Positions 8,726-16,475 are shown, counted from the stretch's first letter. The stretch: 38,260 nt of DNA from Deltaproteobacteria bacterium (GCA_036574075.1 JAINCN010000026.1:1-38260), one strand, 5' to 3'. Translations and numbers: made by a program. Notes: generated from the sequence alone by a model not told the origin.

Positions 8726-9544
8726 ATGCAGATGAAACAGATGACGTATAGGACGGCGCTCGCCATCGGAGCGGGCCTCATCCTTCTCTTTTTGGAAGGG
8801 GTCTGCATCCATGCCGAGGACAAGGTCCTTGCGCGCGGCGATGGATTCGTCGTCACGGAGGCGGACATCTCAGCGGCCAAGGCCCTTGCGCCCGAGGGGA
8901 TCACGGTGGGTGATGAGGAGCTTCTCAGGATGACTCTCACTAACCGTCTCCTCGCCAGGGAGGCGGAGGCCGCGGGTCTTGCCAAGGAACCGGGGCTGGA
9001 GAAAAGGCTCCAGATCCTGCGTGAAAAGACCATCGCCGATGCCTACTGGTCCGACAGGTACCTGCCCTCTGTCAAGGTTGAGGACGATGTCCTCAAATCC
9101 TACTATGAGGCCCATGTGGAGGAGTTCACCGTGCCTGCGGGTGTCCATCTCATGGCCATATACGTTACAGATGAGGCACATGCAAAGGATATTGTGGAAA
9201 GGGTGAGAAAGGGGGAGGATTTTCGAAAGATCGCCTCTCAGGAACAGCTCAATCTCCCGGTCGGGAGGCCTAAAACCGACCTTGGCTGGGTGAGCGTGGA
9301 GAAACTCCCTGCCGAGTGGCGGCCTGTGGTGGGAAATCTCGCAGCCGGGCAGGTGAGCGCGCCCATCCCGTCGAACGGTCTCTACCACATCCTCTTTGTC
9401 TCGGAAAAGAGGGAAGCCCGCCTCAAGCCCTTTTCTGAGGTGGAGAAAGAGATCCGCGATAGCCTTGTCATGAAGAAGCAGAAGGAGTTGATGGACCAGG
9501 AGATCGCATCGCTCAAGCAAAAATATCATGTTTCCGAAGAGTGA
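8726..9544 (+). CDS. Periplasmic parvulin-type peptidyl-prolyl isomerase (PpiC/SurA-like)
   Basis: 272 aa. A signal peptide (about 1-30, AIGAGLILLFLEGVCIHAED) is followed by a SurA-like N-terminal chaperone region (about 33-130, with KVLARGDGFVVTEADI and LTNRLLAREAEAAGL) and a parvulin domain (about 140-235) containing AIYVTDEAHAKDIVERVRKG, FRKIASQ, DLGWVSVEKLP, AAGQVSAPIPSNGLYHILFV. These proteins help outer-membrane and periplasmic proteins fold. The C-terminal helix is highly charged. Followed after 4 bp by a lipoprotein gene, probably co-transcribed. Length is shorter than E. coli SurA and there is one parvulin domain. Confidence 0.9.
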   Translation: MQMKQMTYRTALAIGAGLILLFLEGVCIHAEDKVLARGDGFVVTEADISAAKALAPEGITVGDEELLRMTLTNRLLAREAEAAGLAKEPGLEKRLQILREKTIADAYWSDRYLPSVKVEDDVLKSYYEAHVEEFTVPAGVHLMAIYVTDEAHAKDIVERVRKGEDFRKIASQEQLNLPVGRPKTDLGWVSVEKLPAEWRPVVGNLAAGQVSAPIPSNGLYHILFVSEKREARLKPFSEVEKEIRDSLVMKKQKELMDQEIASLKQKYHVSEE

Positions 9545-9548
9545 TGGC

Positions 9549-10028
9549 ATGAGAAGGAGGGCTATTCCCATACTGTTCCTCGGGGTCCTGCTCCTCTGCA
9601 TCGCGGGGTGTGATCCAGACTCCAAAAGATACCGAAACCCCAAGCCGCCGGGGTCCGAGGCCCTTAGCATGGATCCCGTGCTTGACGTCCCGCCGAAGGT
9701 CCAGCGATCGTTCGTGGAATACTGGTCCGCCCGCGTGAGGCGTGACTGGCCTGTTGTATATCGGTTTGAGGCCCCTCACGTCAAATATCAGATTACCGAG
9801 GAGGACTTCAGCCGATATCTGGGCAACGGTAAGCCCCTTGGAAAGGTCCTTGTAAAGGGTGTGGAAAAAAAGGGGGATGCCACGTGGGACCTTTCCCTTG
9901 AGCTCGAGTTCAAGGAAACCGGCATCAAGGGCATAAATGACATCAAGATCCCTTTACAAGACAGATGGATTATGATAAATGGAAATTGCTATCATGTATT
10001 TAAGGATTTTTTTCTGCGCATATCATGA
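9549..10028 (+). CDS. Predicted lipoprotein of unknown function
   Basis: About 159 aa from ATG 9549 (MRRRAIPILFLGVLLLCIAGC). The lipobox IAGC with Cys21 predicts lipidation. The start at 9549 is chosen because it places a basic n-region directly before the hydrophobic helix; a 5' in-frame ATG at 9528 adds seven residues and overlaps the foldase gene. The mature part is soluble (VEYWSARVRRDWPVVYRFEAPHV, then beta-rich LVKGVEKKGDATWDLSLELEF), resembling a small NTF2-like or transport-accessory fold, but I do not recognise the family. It follows the foldase gene by 4 bp, suggesting a common role in envelope biogenesis. Confidence 0.75.
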   Translation: MRRRAIPILFLGVLLLCIAGCDPDSKRYRNPKPPGSEALSMDPVLDVPPKVQRSFVEYWSARVRRDWPVVYRFEAPHVKYQITEEDFSRYLGNGKPLGKVLVKGVEKKGDATWDLSLELEFKETGIKGINDIKIPLQDRWIMINGNCYHVFKDFFLRIS

Positions 10029-10060
10029 TTGGGTAGTGCCGAGGCCGGCCGTCTGAGATG

Positions 10061-10089
10061 TTGACATGGCAGGCGTCGGACGATATTAT
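10061..10089 (+). promoter_or_regulatory. Strong sigma70-type promoter
   Basis: A perfect -35 box TTGACA (10061-10066) and TATTAT (10084-10089) are separated by exactly 17 bp. A start near 10096 would give a 5' leader of about 118 nt before the secreted-protein gene, containing a short ORF with its own ribosome site. Confidence 0.75.
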
Positions 10090-10140
10090 CCCCACAAGCC
10101 TTGGTGAAAGGAGGTGGCAGTATCAAGGAGGGCGCTTTGC

Positions 10141-10203
10141 ATGCGGCATGGAGGGATGTTGGTAAGCTTTGTTGGAAAAAAACATCAAGACAAACTACCC
10201 TAA
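10141..10203 (+). CDS. Possible 20-codon leader peptide (uORF)
   Basis: ATG 10141 is preceded at 9-nt spacing by AAGGAGG (10125-10131), a very good Shine-Dalgarno site. The frame runs 20 codons and stops at TAA 10201-10203, which overlaps the ribosome site (TAAGGAGGG) of the secreted-protein gene whose ATG is at 10214. The peptide is basic (MRHGGMLVSF then K/H-rich). The arrangement suggests that translation of the leader influences access to the next ribosome site. It may also be a chance ORF; no homologue comes to mind. Confidence 0.4.
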   Translation: MRHGGMLVSFVGKKHQDKLP

Positions 10204-10213
10204 GGAGGGAAAA

Positions 10214-11281
10214 ATGAAAAAGGCACTCAGGAACGTAGCAATTACATCAGCAGTTATTGCGGCGCCAGTGGTTGTCGCCTCTCAGGCCGGGGCAGCGGAA
10301 AAACCCACTGGTATCGGCACCTACAACGTAGGCCCTGCCTACATTGCGTCTGACGGGATCAGCACCTTCTTCGAGCTGGTCAACACGTCCCCATGCGCCC
10401 AAGAAGTCCATGTTAGCCTCCGTTCCCGTGGCAACAGCGCGGACCTCTGGGACAGGAAATTCACGCTGACCGGCATGGACGTCCTTATCCTCCAGATCTA
10501 TGATGACCACGGCACACGTATGGTGAAGGTGGTGAACGGGAGTGACAGCAGCAACCCCGCCGCCCACGAGAAGACCGGCTACGAGGAGCCCCTTTCTGGA
10601 GCAGACAATTCGTGCACCGGATTCCACTTTGACGACACCGTGGGGTACATCTTCGCCTGGGACGAGGACAAGTCGGATTCTGTCTGGATGGGGAATACCC
10701 GGATCACGACGGGAAGCGGTTTGACGGTCGCCATCAACAACGCAGCTGCGGATAACAACCCAGATCGCAACGGCAGTGTCGTAGATGGGTATTTAAAGGA
10801 TAAGCTCTATGTGGACTATATATTTAACAATACCACCCTTATCCTGACCCATCCGACCCCCGATGGTGTTTCGAGCGGATGGAGATGCGGCTTCTTCGAT
10901 GTCGACAAAAGCTACTTCACCCTTTACGACTATGATGAAAAGTATGTGGGGGCTCCCTCTCCGTACCGCTTCCCGGCAGAGGAGCTTTCCGTCATCCTCT
11001 TTACGGATAAGGACCCGAACGCCCAAATTGCAAGTCCCGCGTTTTACACCATCAACGGCAGTAAGACCAACAAGGGCCTTGGCTTCAACATCAGCGCGAG
11101 CAGTTTCGGGGCTGGCATTGCCACCATGGATCTGAGAGGCTTACTTAATCTGCCTGACAATCCGAGGAATACGGTCTGCTCTTATATGACCGTTGACCAC
11201 GGCGACATCTTCTGGCTCCCCTGCCAGTATGATGACAACATTACGCCAACAACGCAACAGTCCTGCCCAAGCGGCAACTAG
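10214..11281 (+). CDS. Secreted protein of unknown function
   Basis: 355 aa from ATG 10214, with AAGGAGGG 6 bp upstream. A classical signal peptide (MKKALRNVAITSAVIAAPVV, cleavage predicted after AGA in SQAGAAEK) precedes a mature protein rich in Asp, Asn, Thr, Ser and aromatic residues, with little Lys/Arg and six widely spaced cysteines (for example TSPCAQE, NSCTGF, WRCGFF, TVCSYM, LPCQYD), which could form disulfides. Repeated beta-like segments such as ISTFFELVNTSP suggest an extracellular all-beta structure. Strong promoter, strong ribosome site and an immediate terminator imply high monocistronic expression, as for a surface, matrix or filament protein. I do not recognise the family and assign no function. 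Confidence 0.85.
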   Translation: MKKALRNVAITSAVIAAPVVVASQAGAAEKPTGIGTYNVGPAYIASDGISTFFELVNTSPCAQEVHVSLRSRGNSADLWDRKFTLTGMDVLILQIYDDHGTRMVKVVNGSDSSNPAAHEKTGYEEPLSGADNSCTGFHFDDTVGYIFAWDEDKSDSVWMGNTRITTGSGLTVAINNAAADNNPDRNGSVVDGYLKDKLYVDYIFNNTTLILTHPTPDGVSSGWRCGFFDVDKSYFTLYDYDEKYVGAPSPYRFPAEELSVILFTDKDPNAQIASPAFYTINGSKTNKGLGFNISASSFGAGIATMDLRGLLNLPDNPRNTVCSYMTVDHGDIFWLPCQYDDNITPTTQQSCPSGN

Positions 11282-11309
11282 GCTGATAAATTATTAAGCC
11301 AGGTTGTGA

Positions 11310-11337
11310 AAGGCCCCCCTCAAGGGGGGCCTTTTTT
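11310..11337 (+). terminator. Intrinsic terminator of the secreted-protein gene
   Basis: AAGGCCCCCC-TCAA-GGGGGGCCTT hairpin with a run of T, 29 bp after the stop codon. Confidence 0.95.
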
Positions 11338-11365
11338 AGTGCAAAATTTATGGCTCATCCCCTAC

Positions 11366-12136
11366 TTACCGCGTGATGCCGGCGACGAACTGCTGCAAGC
11401 GCTGCCCCTCGGCCCGGGCCTCGGCCGGCAACTGGTTCCAGTGGTCTGGCGGATGGTCGCCTCCCAGCATCTTGCGGAACACGCGGTAGGCGCCGTCGCT
11501 GCTCTCATAGGCGCGCTTGGTGTCCTCGTCAAGGACCCACGAGATCACCTTGCTGGGCGCGTGGTAGCAAAAGAACAGCCGGTACTGCTGGAAGAACTTT
11601 GCACGGAACCAGTGCTTGTGGTCGGCCTAAGGTTTCGCCTTACCGGCGGTCGCGTCAGATCTTGCGGGATGGCATCGAATGCCAGTTTTGTGATCGCGGC
11701 CAGCCTTTGCTTGCGTTCTTTTTTACGTACCCGGCCGGGTCCTTCTGCTTCAGGGTCTCGGCCTGAAGCACCATCGCTTCAATCTGCCCTGAATCCGTGA
11801 GATATGCAGTTAATCATTGCGGCAAATAGCCCCCGTCCATGGGGGCGGATTTGCCGTTCGAGCCCCATCCATGGGCGCCTCCATCCACAAATACCCTGGC
11901 CGTAGGCTCACGGATTCAGGTCTGCGCCAGAAACAGTAGATGGGCAAAGACCGTTTAGCCATGAATGACCAAGGGCTCAGGCTTGCCTGCGCTCATTCAT
12001 CATCTGCCGACTGTGTAGTATCTCGATCGACATCGAGGCTGCCGATGGACACTGCCAGCATCCACAACTTGCAGCTGTTCGGGATGGCAAGTGATGTCAG
12101 CGCGGCCAGGAGGCCGAGGAAAGCCCCAAGCACTTC
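11366..12136 (-). pseudogene. Decayed prlF-yhaV toxin-antitoxin pair, interrupted by a MITE
   Basis: On the minus strand a YhaV-like toxin can be read in pieces. The C-terminal part (11366 to about 11590) contains RAKFFQQYRLFFCYHAPSK, LDEDTKRAY, AYRVFRKMLGGDHPPD and AEARAEGQRLQQFVAGI, all typical of YhaV. Two frame changes upstream give LAAITKLAFDAIPQD and then IEAMVLQAETLKQKDPAGY. Beyond the MITE the frame resumes as TVFAHLLFLAQ, preceded by a TAA stop where the family usually has Trp. Further upstream, at about 11993-12136, pieces resembling the PrlF C-terminus are seen in shifting frames (VLGAFLGLLAA, DITCHPEQLQVVDAG, SLDVD...SADDE). Both genes are clearly dead. The family assignment is by recollected family sequence. 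Confidence 0.75.
11788..11920 (+). repeat. MITE-like element, copy B, inserted in the yhaV remnant
   Basis: Perfect terminal repeats CCTGAATCCGTGAG and CTCACGGATTCAGG. The element lacks the first inner arm (internal deletion) but has the hairpin arms. It is flanked by TCTGC on both sides (11783-11787 and 11921-11925), a 5-bp target-site duplication. Removing the element plus one TCTGC restores the YhaV reading LAQIEA. Confidence 0.93.
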
Positions 12137-12313
12137 TTATCAGCATGTAAAATCAGTGTGGTAATTTATTGGTAGCGTTGTCAATAGGAGACCTGCGAAA
12201 TTTACTGGTGGGGGCGATCGGCTGGCCCCCCGTTTTCCCCATTTCCGGACGGTCTCTCTCGTTCGGAGGTATATGATCAAACGATACGGAACATTGAATG
12301 TGTAGCCATGTGA
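12137..12313 (+). other. Intergenic stretch without a recognised gene
   Basis: Between the prlF remnant and the PIN toxin. An open minus-strand reading exists (about 12160-12280) but is not recognisable; it could be a remnant of mobile DNA. A short palindrome GATCATAGATCATG lies near 12310-12324. Confidence 0.3.
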
Positions 12314-12724
12314 TCATAGATCATGAAAGGCTGCAATGGTAAAACCCATTTCTGGAAAATGCTTGTCGAAAGAAAAGGCAAGCGTTATCTCCCGTGATTC
12401 CATGATCTCAAAACTGATGCAATCAACAAGACTTACGCTGCGATTACTGAGAGCGAAAAGCCGTTGCATTGCCTTGGTGTACCACTCATTGTTTACCCAT
12501 ACGATTTCCAGAAGCGGCATGATTTTTGAATGGAAATCGTGCACCGCCGGTATTCCTACGCGTCGCTGCAAAAGGGCAATTGTTTCAACCAAGACAAAGG
12601 AACTGGTCAGCAGATGCGCACGATGTTTGGCAAAATACGCAAAATTGAGCTTTGCCCGGACATGCATGTAGTCATTGCTTACTAGTAGTGCAAAAAGTCC
12701 GGATGTATCTGCAAAGACCTTCAT
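12314..12724 (-). CDS. PIN-domain (VapC-like) ribonuclease toxin
   Basis: 136 aa. The PIN fold is supported by MKVFADTSGLFAL with the first catalytic Asp (D6), SSFVLVETIALL with the conserved Glu (about 47), SLVDCISFEIM with the third acid (about 100) and AFSFDKHFPEMGF with the last Asp. Such proteins cleave RNA, often tRNA or rRNA, with Mg ions. The start overlaps the stop of the upstream antitoxin by 4 bp (ATGA), the standard toxin-antitoxin layout. All acidic residues are present, so the toxin should be active. Confidence 0.92.
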   Translation of the reverse strand: MKVFADTSGLFALLVSNDYMHVRAKLNFAYFAKHRAHLLTSSFVLVETIALLQRRVGIPAVHDFHSKIMPLLEIVWVNNEWYTKAMQRLFALSNRSVSLVDCISFEIMESREITLAFSFDKHFPEMGFTIAAFHDL

Positions 12725-12966
12725 GCACCAAAGCCTTCCTCCAGATAGCTATCATGATTCATGGAAATATCGCTCCTGTCCGCTTTATATTTGCCGATAA
12801 CCGATCCTGCCTGGCGGTAAAGTGTAGAGCGGTCCGGGTTCCCTGAAACAATAAATTGATCAACGGCTTGGCGAATGAGGGCCGCCACGGATACCCGCCT
12901 GACAGCCGAAAGCTCTCTCAGTTTCTCGACCTCTTCTTCGGTTAGTTGGATCTGCGTTCGTACCAT
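12721..12966 (-). CDS. Ribbon-helix-helix antitoxin of the PIN toxin
   Basis: 81 aa. The N-terminus MVRTQIQLTEEEVEKLREL followed by VSVAALIRQAVDQFIV has the beta-strand and two helices of a CopG/Arc-type RHH DNA-binding domain. The C-terminal part (about 48-81), with GKYKADRSDISMNHDSYLE, resembles the toxin-binding tail of these antitoxins. A good ribosome site (GGAGGT) precedes the ATG. Two palindromic sites just upstream (12983-13014) are likely operators for autoregulation. Confidence 0.9.
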   Translation of the reverse strand: MVRTQIQLTEEEVEKLRELSAVRRVSVAALIRQAVDQFIVSGNPDRSTLYRQAGSVIGKYKADRSDISMNHDSYLEEGFGA

Positions 12967-12982
12967 AAGACCTCCAATACAT

Positions 12983-13014
12983 TATGATTACATATTTGCA
13001 ATTATGCTTACATA
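12983..13014 (-). promoter_or_regulatory. Tandem palindromic operator of the RHH/PIN operon
   Basis: Two nearly identical 12-bp palindromes, TATGATTACATA (12983-12994) and TATGCTTACATA (13003-13014), lie 20 bp apart centre to centre, that is two helical turns on the same DNA face, 17-48 bp upstream of the antitoxin start. RHH repressors typically bind such repeats cooperatively. Confidence 0.7.
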
Positions 13015-13073
13015 ATAATGTCCCGTCGTCAAGGTTTTTGCAGGCTTGTTAGCAACACCGTTGTTTGAGCCTT

Positions 13074-13198
13074 CCTGAATCCGTGAGATATGCACTCAAC
13101 CTTTCGATTTCACAGCATAAGCCTATGGCCGGGGTATTTGTGGATGGAGGCGCCCACGGACGGGGCTCGAACGGCAAATCCGCCCCCATGGACAGGAG
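13074..13198 (+). repeat. MITE-like element, copy C (right end truncated)
   Basis: Starts with CCTGAATCCGTGAG, has the asymmetric arm and the first inner arm (GCCTATGGCCGGGG), then the hairpin region up to CCCCCATGGACAGG, after which the sequence changes. The right inner arm and the right terminal repeat are missing. Confidence 0.85.
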
Positions 13199-13262
13199 TC
13201 CCCATCCTTCCCCCAGCTGGGGAGGGGAAGGGTGGATGATCATCAGCCGCATGGGCTGTAAA

Positions 13263-13304
13263 ATTGAAGCAGCGCCGCGCGAATCGGGTTTTTCAGCGGG
13301 ATCA
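13263..13304 (+). repeat. Dispersed repeat family 2, half copy
   Basis: ATTGAAGCAGCGCCGCGCGA followed by TCGGGTTTTTCAGCGGGATCA matches the right half of copy a at 3710-3750. The rest of 13305-13514 has no convincing gene; a minus-to-plus frame around 13368-13500 with AKAKARGY is weakly transposase-like but contains a stop. Confidence 0.65.
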
Positions 13305-13514
13305 GGAAGGAATTTGGGCCGGGGTGTTGTACAATCTCTTGCTGGTCCGCAGCAAGAAGCCGAAGGCCGCTATAGTGCCCACGACATCTTCCGGGCCGCC
13401 AAGGCAAAGGCAAGGGGATATTTGCTGTGTCGAGACCTTTATTAGAACATCATCTACCTGCTCGCTGCTCCCATCCAGGAACTCATCCGATTCCTAACGA
13501 AAAGACGAAGAGCC

Positions 13515-13544
13515 AAAAAAACCCGGCGGTTTTTCACCGCCGGG
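13515..13544 (-). terminator. Intrinsic terminator on the minus strand
   Basis: Read on the minus strand, CCCGGCGG-TGAAAAA-CCGCCGGG is followed by seven T. No minus-strand gene is seen to its right, so it may end a small RNA or antisense transcript, or be a relic. On the plus strand the hairpin has no T run. Confidence 0.75.
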
Positions 13545-13608
13545 CGCACAGGGAGAAGGAGGAGAGAGAAAGAGAGAAAAATGGAGGAGGAGTTTTTTCG
13601 TTCTTGAT

Positions 13609-15444
13609 ATGCTTGTCGGTACTGACTTGTGGAGACATAAATTTGCGGTGCGATCAGTCCTGTCCTTCGTTTTTGCCCCTCTTTTCCTTCTTTCCGGCCC
13701 CCTGTCCTTAGGGCCTTGTGCAACAGACCCGGGGACGGCAAAAGAGGTCCGTTCCGTCACAAAGATCCTCTCAGGGGCCGTGGAACTCTGTCTCGATTGC
13801 CACAAGGAGCGGCCTGACACGGCCCATGGCCGGGAGGTCCTGGGGTGCTCCGTCTGTCACCGCGGGGATCCCCTTGCTGGGTCGATGAAGGCCGCCCACA
13901 AGGGAGTGGTCAGGAATCCGGGCGAACTCCGGTTGGTGGACCAGACCTGCGGCCAATCAGGATGCCATACCAAGGAGACCAGCTGGGTAAAGAATTCCCT
14001 GATGGCGACGAACCGGGGGATCATCAGCACCCTGCGGTACTACTGGGGCGAGTCGGATGACCATGCCGAGGATATCTCGGTCGAAATGCTCCGCAAGACG
14101 GGTCTCGATTCCCCGGCTGTTGACTACTTCCGAAAACTCTGCGGCTCCTGCCACCTCTGGATGGAAAAGGGCTCCCTTCCCGACTTTCTCGCCAAAAAGG
14201 GCGGGGGATGCACGGCGTGTCACTATCTTCCGGCGGACGAGACCCTTCCCAAGGGCGAACGCCACCCTGCCATTGTCCGCAAGATCCCCATGGAGAACTG
14301 CGTCCGGTGCCACAATCGAAGCGGCAGGATAGGGCTTTCCTATCAGGGGCTCTATGAGAACGAGGGCTACGGGACCCCCCTTGAAAAGGGGAATTTCACC
14401 AGGAGATCCCTTGAGGACGGGCGCTTCGTCTCGGTCCTTCCAGAAGACATCCACCATCGGGCCGGCCTGATATGTACGGATTGCCACACCCAGCGGGAGG
14501 TCATGGGGGATGGGAAGCGGCATGCCCACTTCGAGGAACAACTCGAGGTCACATGCAGGACGTGCCACGGGGATGTCTCCATGCTCAACAGGATCGCGGA
14601 CCAGGCCCTTCGGGAAAAGGCCGGGATGCCCAAGGGGGACGCCCCTGCCGCCTTTCCCAGGCTCGCGGTGGAAAAACGGGACGGTGCCTTTGTCCTCCTC
14701 GGAAAAAACGACGGAAAGCCCCATGCCCTCGATCCCCCGGACCCGATCGCCTGCACCCATCCCACGCACAAGAGGCTTTCCTGCTCTGCGTGTCATGCCA
14801 CATGGGTCCCCCAGTGCTACGGATGCCACGTAAAGGGAGACGCGTCCCGGACCCAGCTCGACAAGGTCTCCCTAAGGGAGACCCCGGGCCGCTGGCAGGA
14901 ATTCAAGGGCTTCATGCGTCATGAGGTCCCACCCCTTGGTGTGCTGAAGGACAGGCACGATGTGGAGGAGGTCGTGGTCCTTGTGCCCGGATGACAGGAC
15001 GTCATCTCGTTCCTGGACGGAACCGGCACATGGAAAAGGGATTTCATTCGGCTCACGGCCTCGTGGATGGACCCGCACACGACCCAGAAAAAGGGGCGGA
15101 CCTGCGTGGAGTGCCACACAGACCCCAGGGCCGTTGGCCTTGGAACAGGATCCCTCTCCCTGATCAATGGGTCATGGACCTTCACCCCGGCCCTCTCGCC
15201 CTTGGGGATACCAGGCATTCATCACCCACTCGATGCCTTTGTCAGTGTGGATGGCACCCCCTTCGTCCATACCTCCCGACCAGGTCTTCGGCCTTTCTTG
15301 GGCCCGGAGATCCGTTCCGTGCTCGAGGTGGGTTTATGTCTCGAGTGCCATCGGGACTTTACCGATCCTGTCATGAAGGCATGGGTCCCCGGACACCCAC
15401 CAGAGCCTTGCGAACAAGCAAAAGAGAAAGGCGTCAATCGGTGA
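13609..15444 (+). CDS. Multihaem c-type cytochrome, probable selenoprotein (in-frame UGA at codon 462)
   Basis: 611 residues if UGA 14992-14994 is decoded. A hydrophobic N-terminal segment (about 16-35, VLSFVFAPLFLLSGPLS) predicts export. Before the UGA there are nine CXXCH haem sites (CLDCH, CSVCH, CGSCH, CTACH, CVRCH, CTDCH, CRTCH, CSACH, CYGCH) and one CX4CH (CGQSGCH). After it, in the same frame and without another stop, come CVECH and CLECH, so the total is twelve. The frame is uninterrupted by indels, the downstream part is clearly protein-like, and a hairpin with SECIS features follows the UGA. The local context is VPG-UGA-Q. Periplasmic electron transfer is the likely role. Alternative: a nonsense mutation giving a 461-aa product. 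A purine-rich tract with GGAGGAGGAG (13583-13592) lies 16 bp before the ATG, a long spacing, so the start is uncertain. Confidence 0.85.
14992..15023 (+). promoter_or_regulatory. UGA plus SECIS-like hairpin
   Basis: Downstream of the in-frame UGA (14992-14994), GTTCC (15009-15013) pairs with GGAAC (15019-15023) around the loop TGGAC. The loop starts 19 nt after the UGA and has a G among its first two bases; both fit the general bacterial SECIS rules (hairpin 16-37 nt from UGA, G early in the apical loop). A competing hairpin CAGGACG/CGTTCCTG directly after the UGA also exists. Confidence 0.5.
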
Positions 15445-15500
15445 TCTTCGTCCCTGGAGCAGCATGCGCAGGTCCATGTGTCACGGGACCGAATGCTTCC

Positions 15501-16475
15501 TCAGGCAGGATACAGGTGGCAGGCAACCTTGCGGCCGGGGCCAAGTGAGGTTTGGGATGGGATGATATGGCTACAGGCCTGGATGGCTTGCGGACACCTG
15601 GGATGGAAGGCGCAGCCTCCGGGGATCTCACCGAGGGACGGGACGGCGCCTGGTATGGGTGTCAGACGGCCATGTTTGCGTCCCGAGGTCGGGGGAAGGG
15701 ATGCGAGGAGTCCCTGGGTATAAGGATGGAGGGGTTGGGCGAAGAGGTCCCGAACCGGGGCCTCTTCAACGATTCTTCCTGCGTACATGATGAGGACCCG
15801 ATCGGCGATGCGGGCGACGACTCCCAAATTGTGGGTGATGAATAGGAGTCCAAGGCCCCTTTCGGCCCTTAGGGTATGGAGGAGGTCGAGGATCTGGGCC
15901 TGAATGGAGACGTCAAGGGCTGTTGTGGGTTCATCTGCCAGGAGGATGCGCGGGCCGCAGGCGAGGGCCATGGCGATCATGACGCGCTGGCGGAGTCCAC
16001 CCGAGAGCTCGTGGGGATATTGCCTCAGGCGGATTTCCGGGTCAGGGATTCCCACTTGGGCGAGCAAGGCCTCCACCCGCCTCTTCACCTCCTGGGACGA
16101 GACCTTTTTATGTGTGGTGATGGCCTCCTCGATCTGGGCGCCGACGGTAAAGACGGGGTTTAAGGCCGTCATGGGTTCCTGAAAGATCATGGCGATCTCT
16201 CGGCCCCGTATGGAGCGCCAGTCCCTCTCGGTGAGGTCTAAGAGATTGCGGCCCTGAAAGGTGATCGAGCCTTTCACGCAAAAAGGGGGAGAAGGCAAGA
16301 GACCCAGTAAGGAGAGGGCGGTCAGGCTCTTGCCACAGCCGGACTCTCCCACAAGGCACACACATTCCCCTGTATCCAGTCCCAGGGTGATGTCTTTGAC
16401 CGCAACAAGGGGTGAGGGTCTTCCTCCGATTGCAATTTCGAGCCCGGAGACACCGAGGAGGGGACCTTTGCTCAC
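15501..16475 (-). CDS. OppD/DppD-like peptide ABC transporter ATPase
   Basis: 324 aa. Walker A GESGCGKS, Q-loop FQEPMTALNPVFTVG, signature HELSGGLRQRVMIA, Walker B ILLADEPTTALDV and H-loop FITHNLG give a complete ABC ATPase. The C-terminal extension (about 240-324) with LHPYTQGLLAS and GCAFHPRCPQAIQAC is the oligopeptide/dipeptide (oligo_HPY) extension, whose cysteines can bind an iron-sulfur cluster in some members. No permease, second ATPase or binding protein is adjacent, so it is an orphan subunit. The start is GTG, overlapping the stop of the RecA-like gene in GTGA. Its 3' end faces the cytochrome gene 56 bp away. Confidence 0.93.
   Translation of the reverse strand: MSKGPLLGVSGLEIAIGGRPSPLVAVKDITLGLDTGECVCLVGESGCGKSLTALSLLGLLPSPPFCVKGSITFQGRNLLDLTERDWRSIRGREIAMIFQEPMTALNPVFTVGAQIEEAITTHKKVSSQEVKRRVEALLAQVGIPDPEIRLRQYPHELSGGLRQRVMIAMALACGPRILLADEPTTALDVSIQAQILDLLHTLRAERGLGLLFITHNLGVVARIADRVLIMYAGRIVEEAPVRDLFAQPLHPYTQGLLASLPPTSGRKHGRLTPIPGAVPSLGEIPGGCAFHPRCPQAIQACSHIIPSQTSLGPGRKVACHLYPA

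Noticed and set aside
10169-10213. Start of the secreted protein at a TTG
   Set aside because: ATG 10214 has AAGGAGGG and begins a clean signal peptide.
13368-13500. Possible transposase C-terminal remnant (AKAKARGY)
   Set aside because: Short, interrupted by a stop and matches only loosely; no ends or target duplication seen.
14992-14994. Simple pseudogene by nonsense mutation
   Set aside because: Kept as the alternative; rejected as first choice because the frame is otherwise intact and a suitable hairpin follows.
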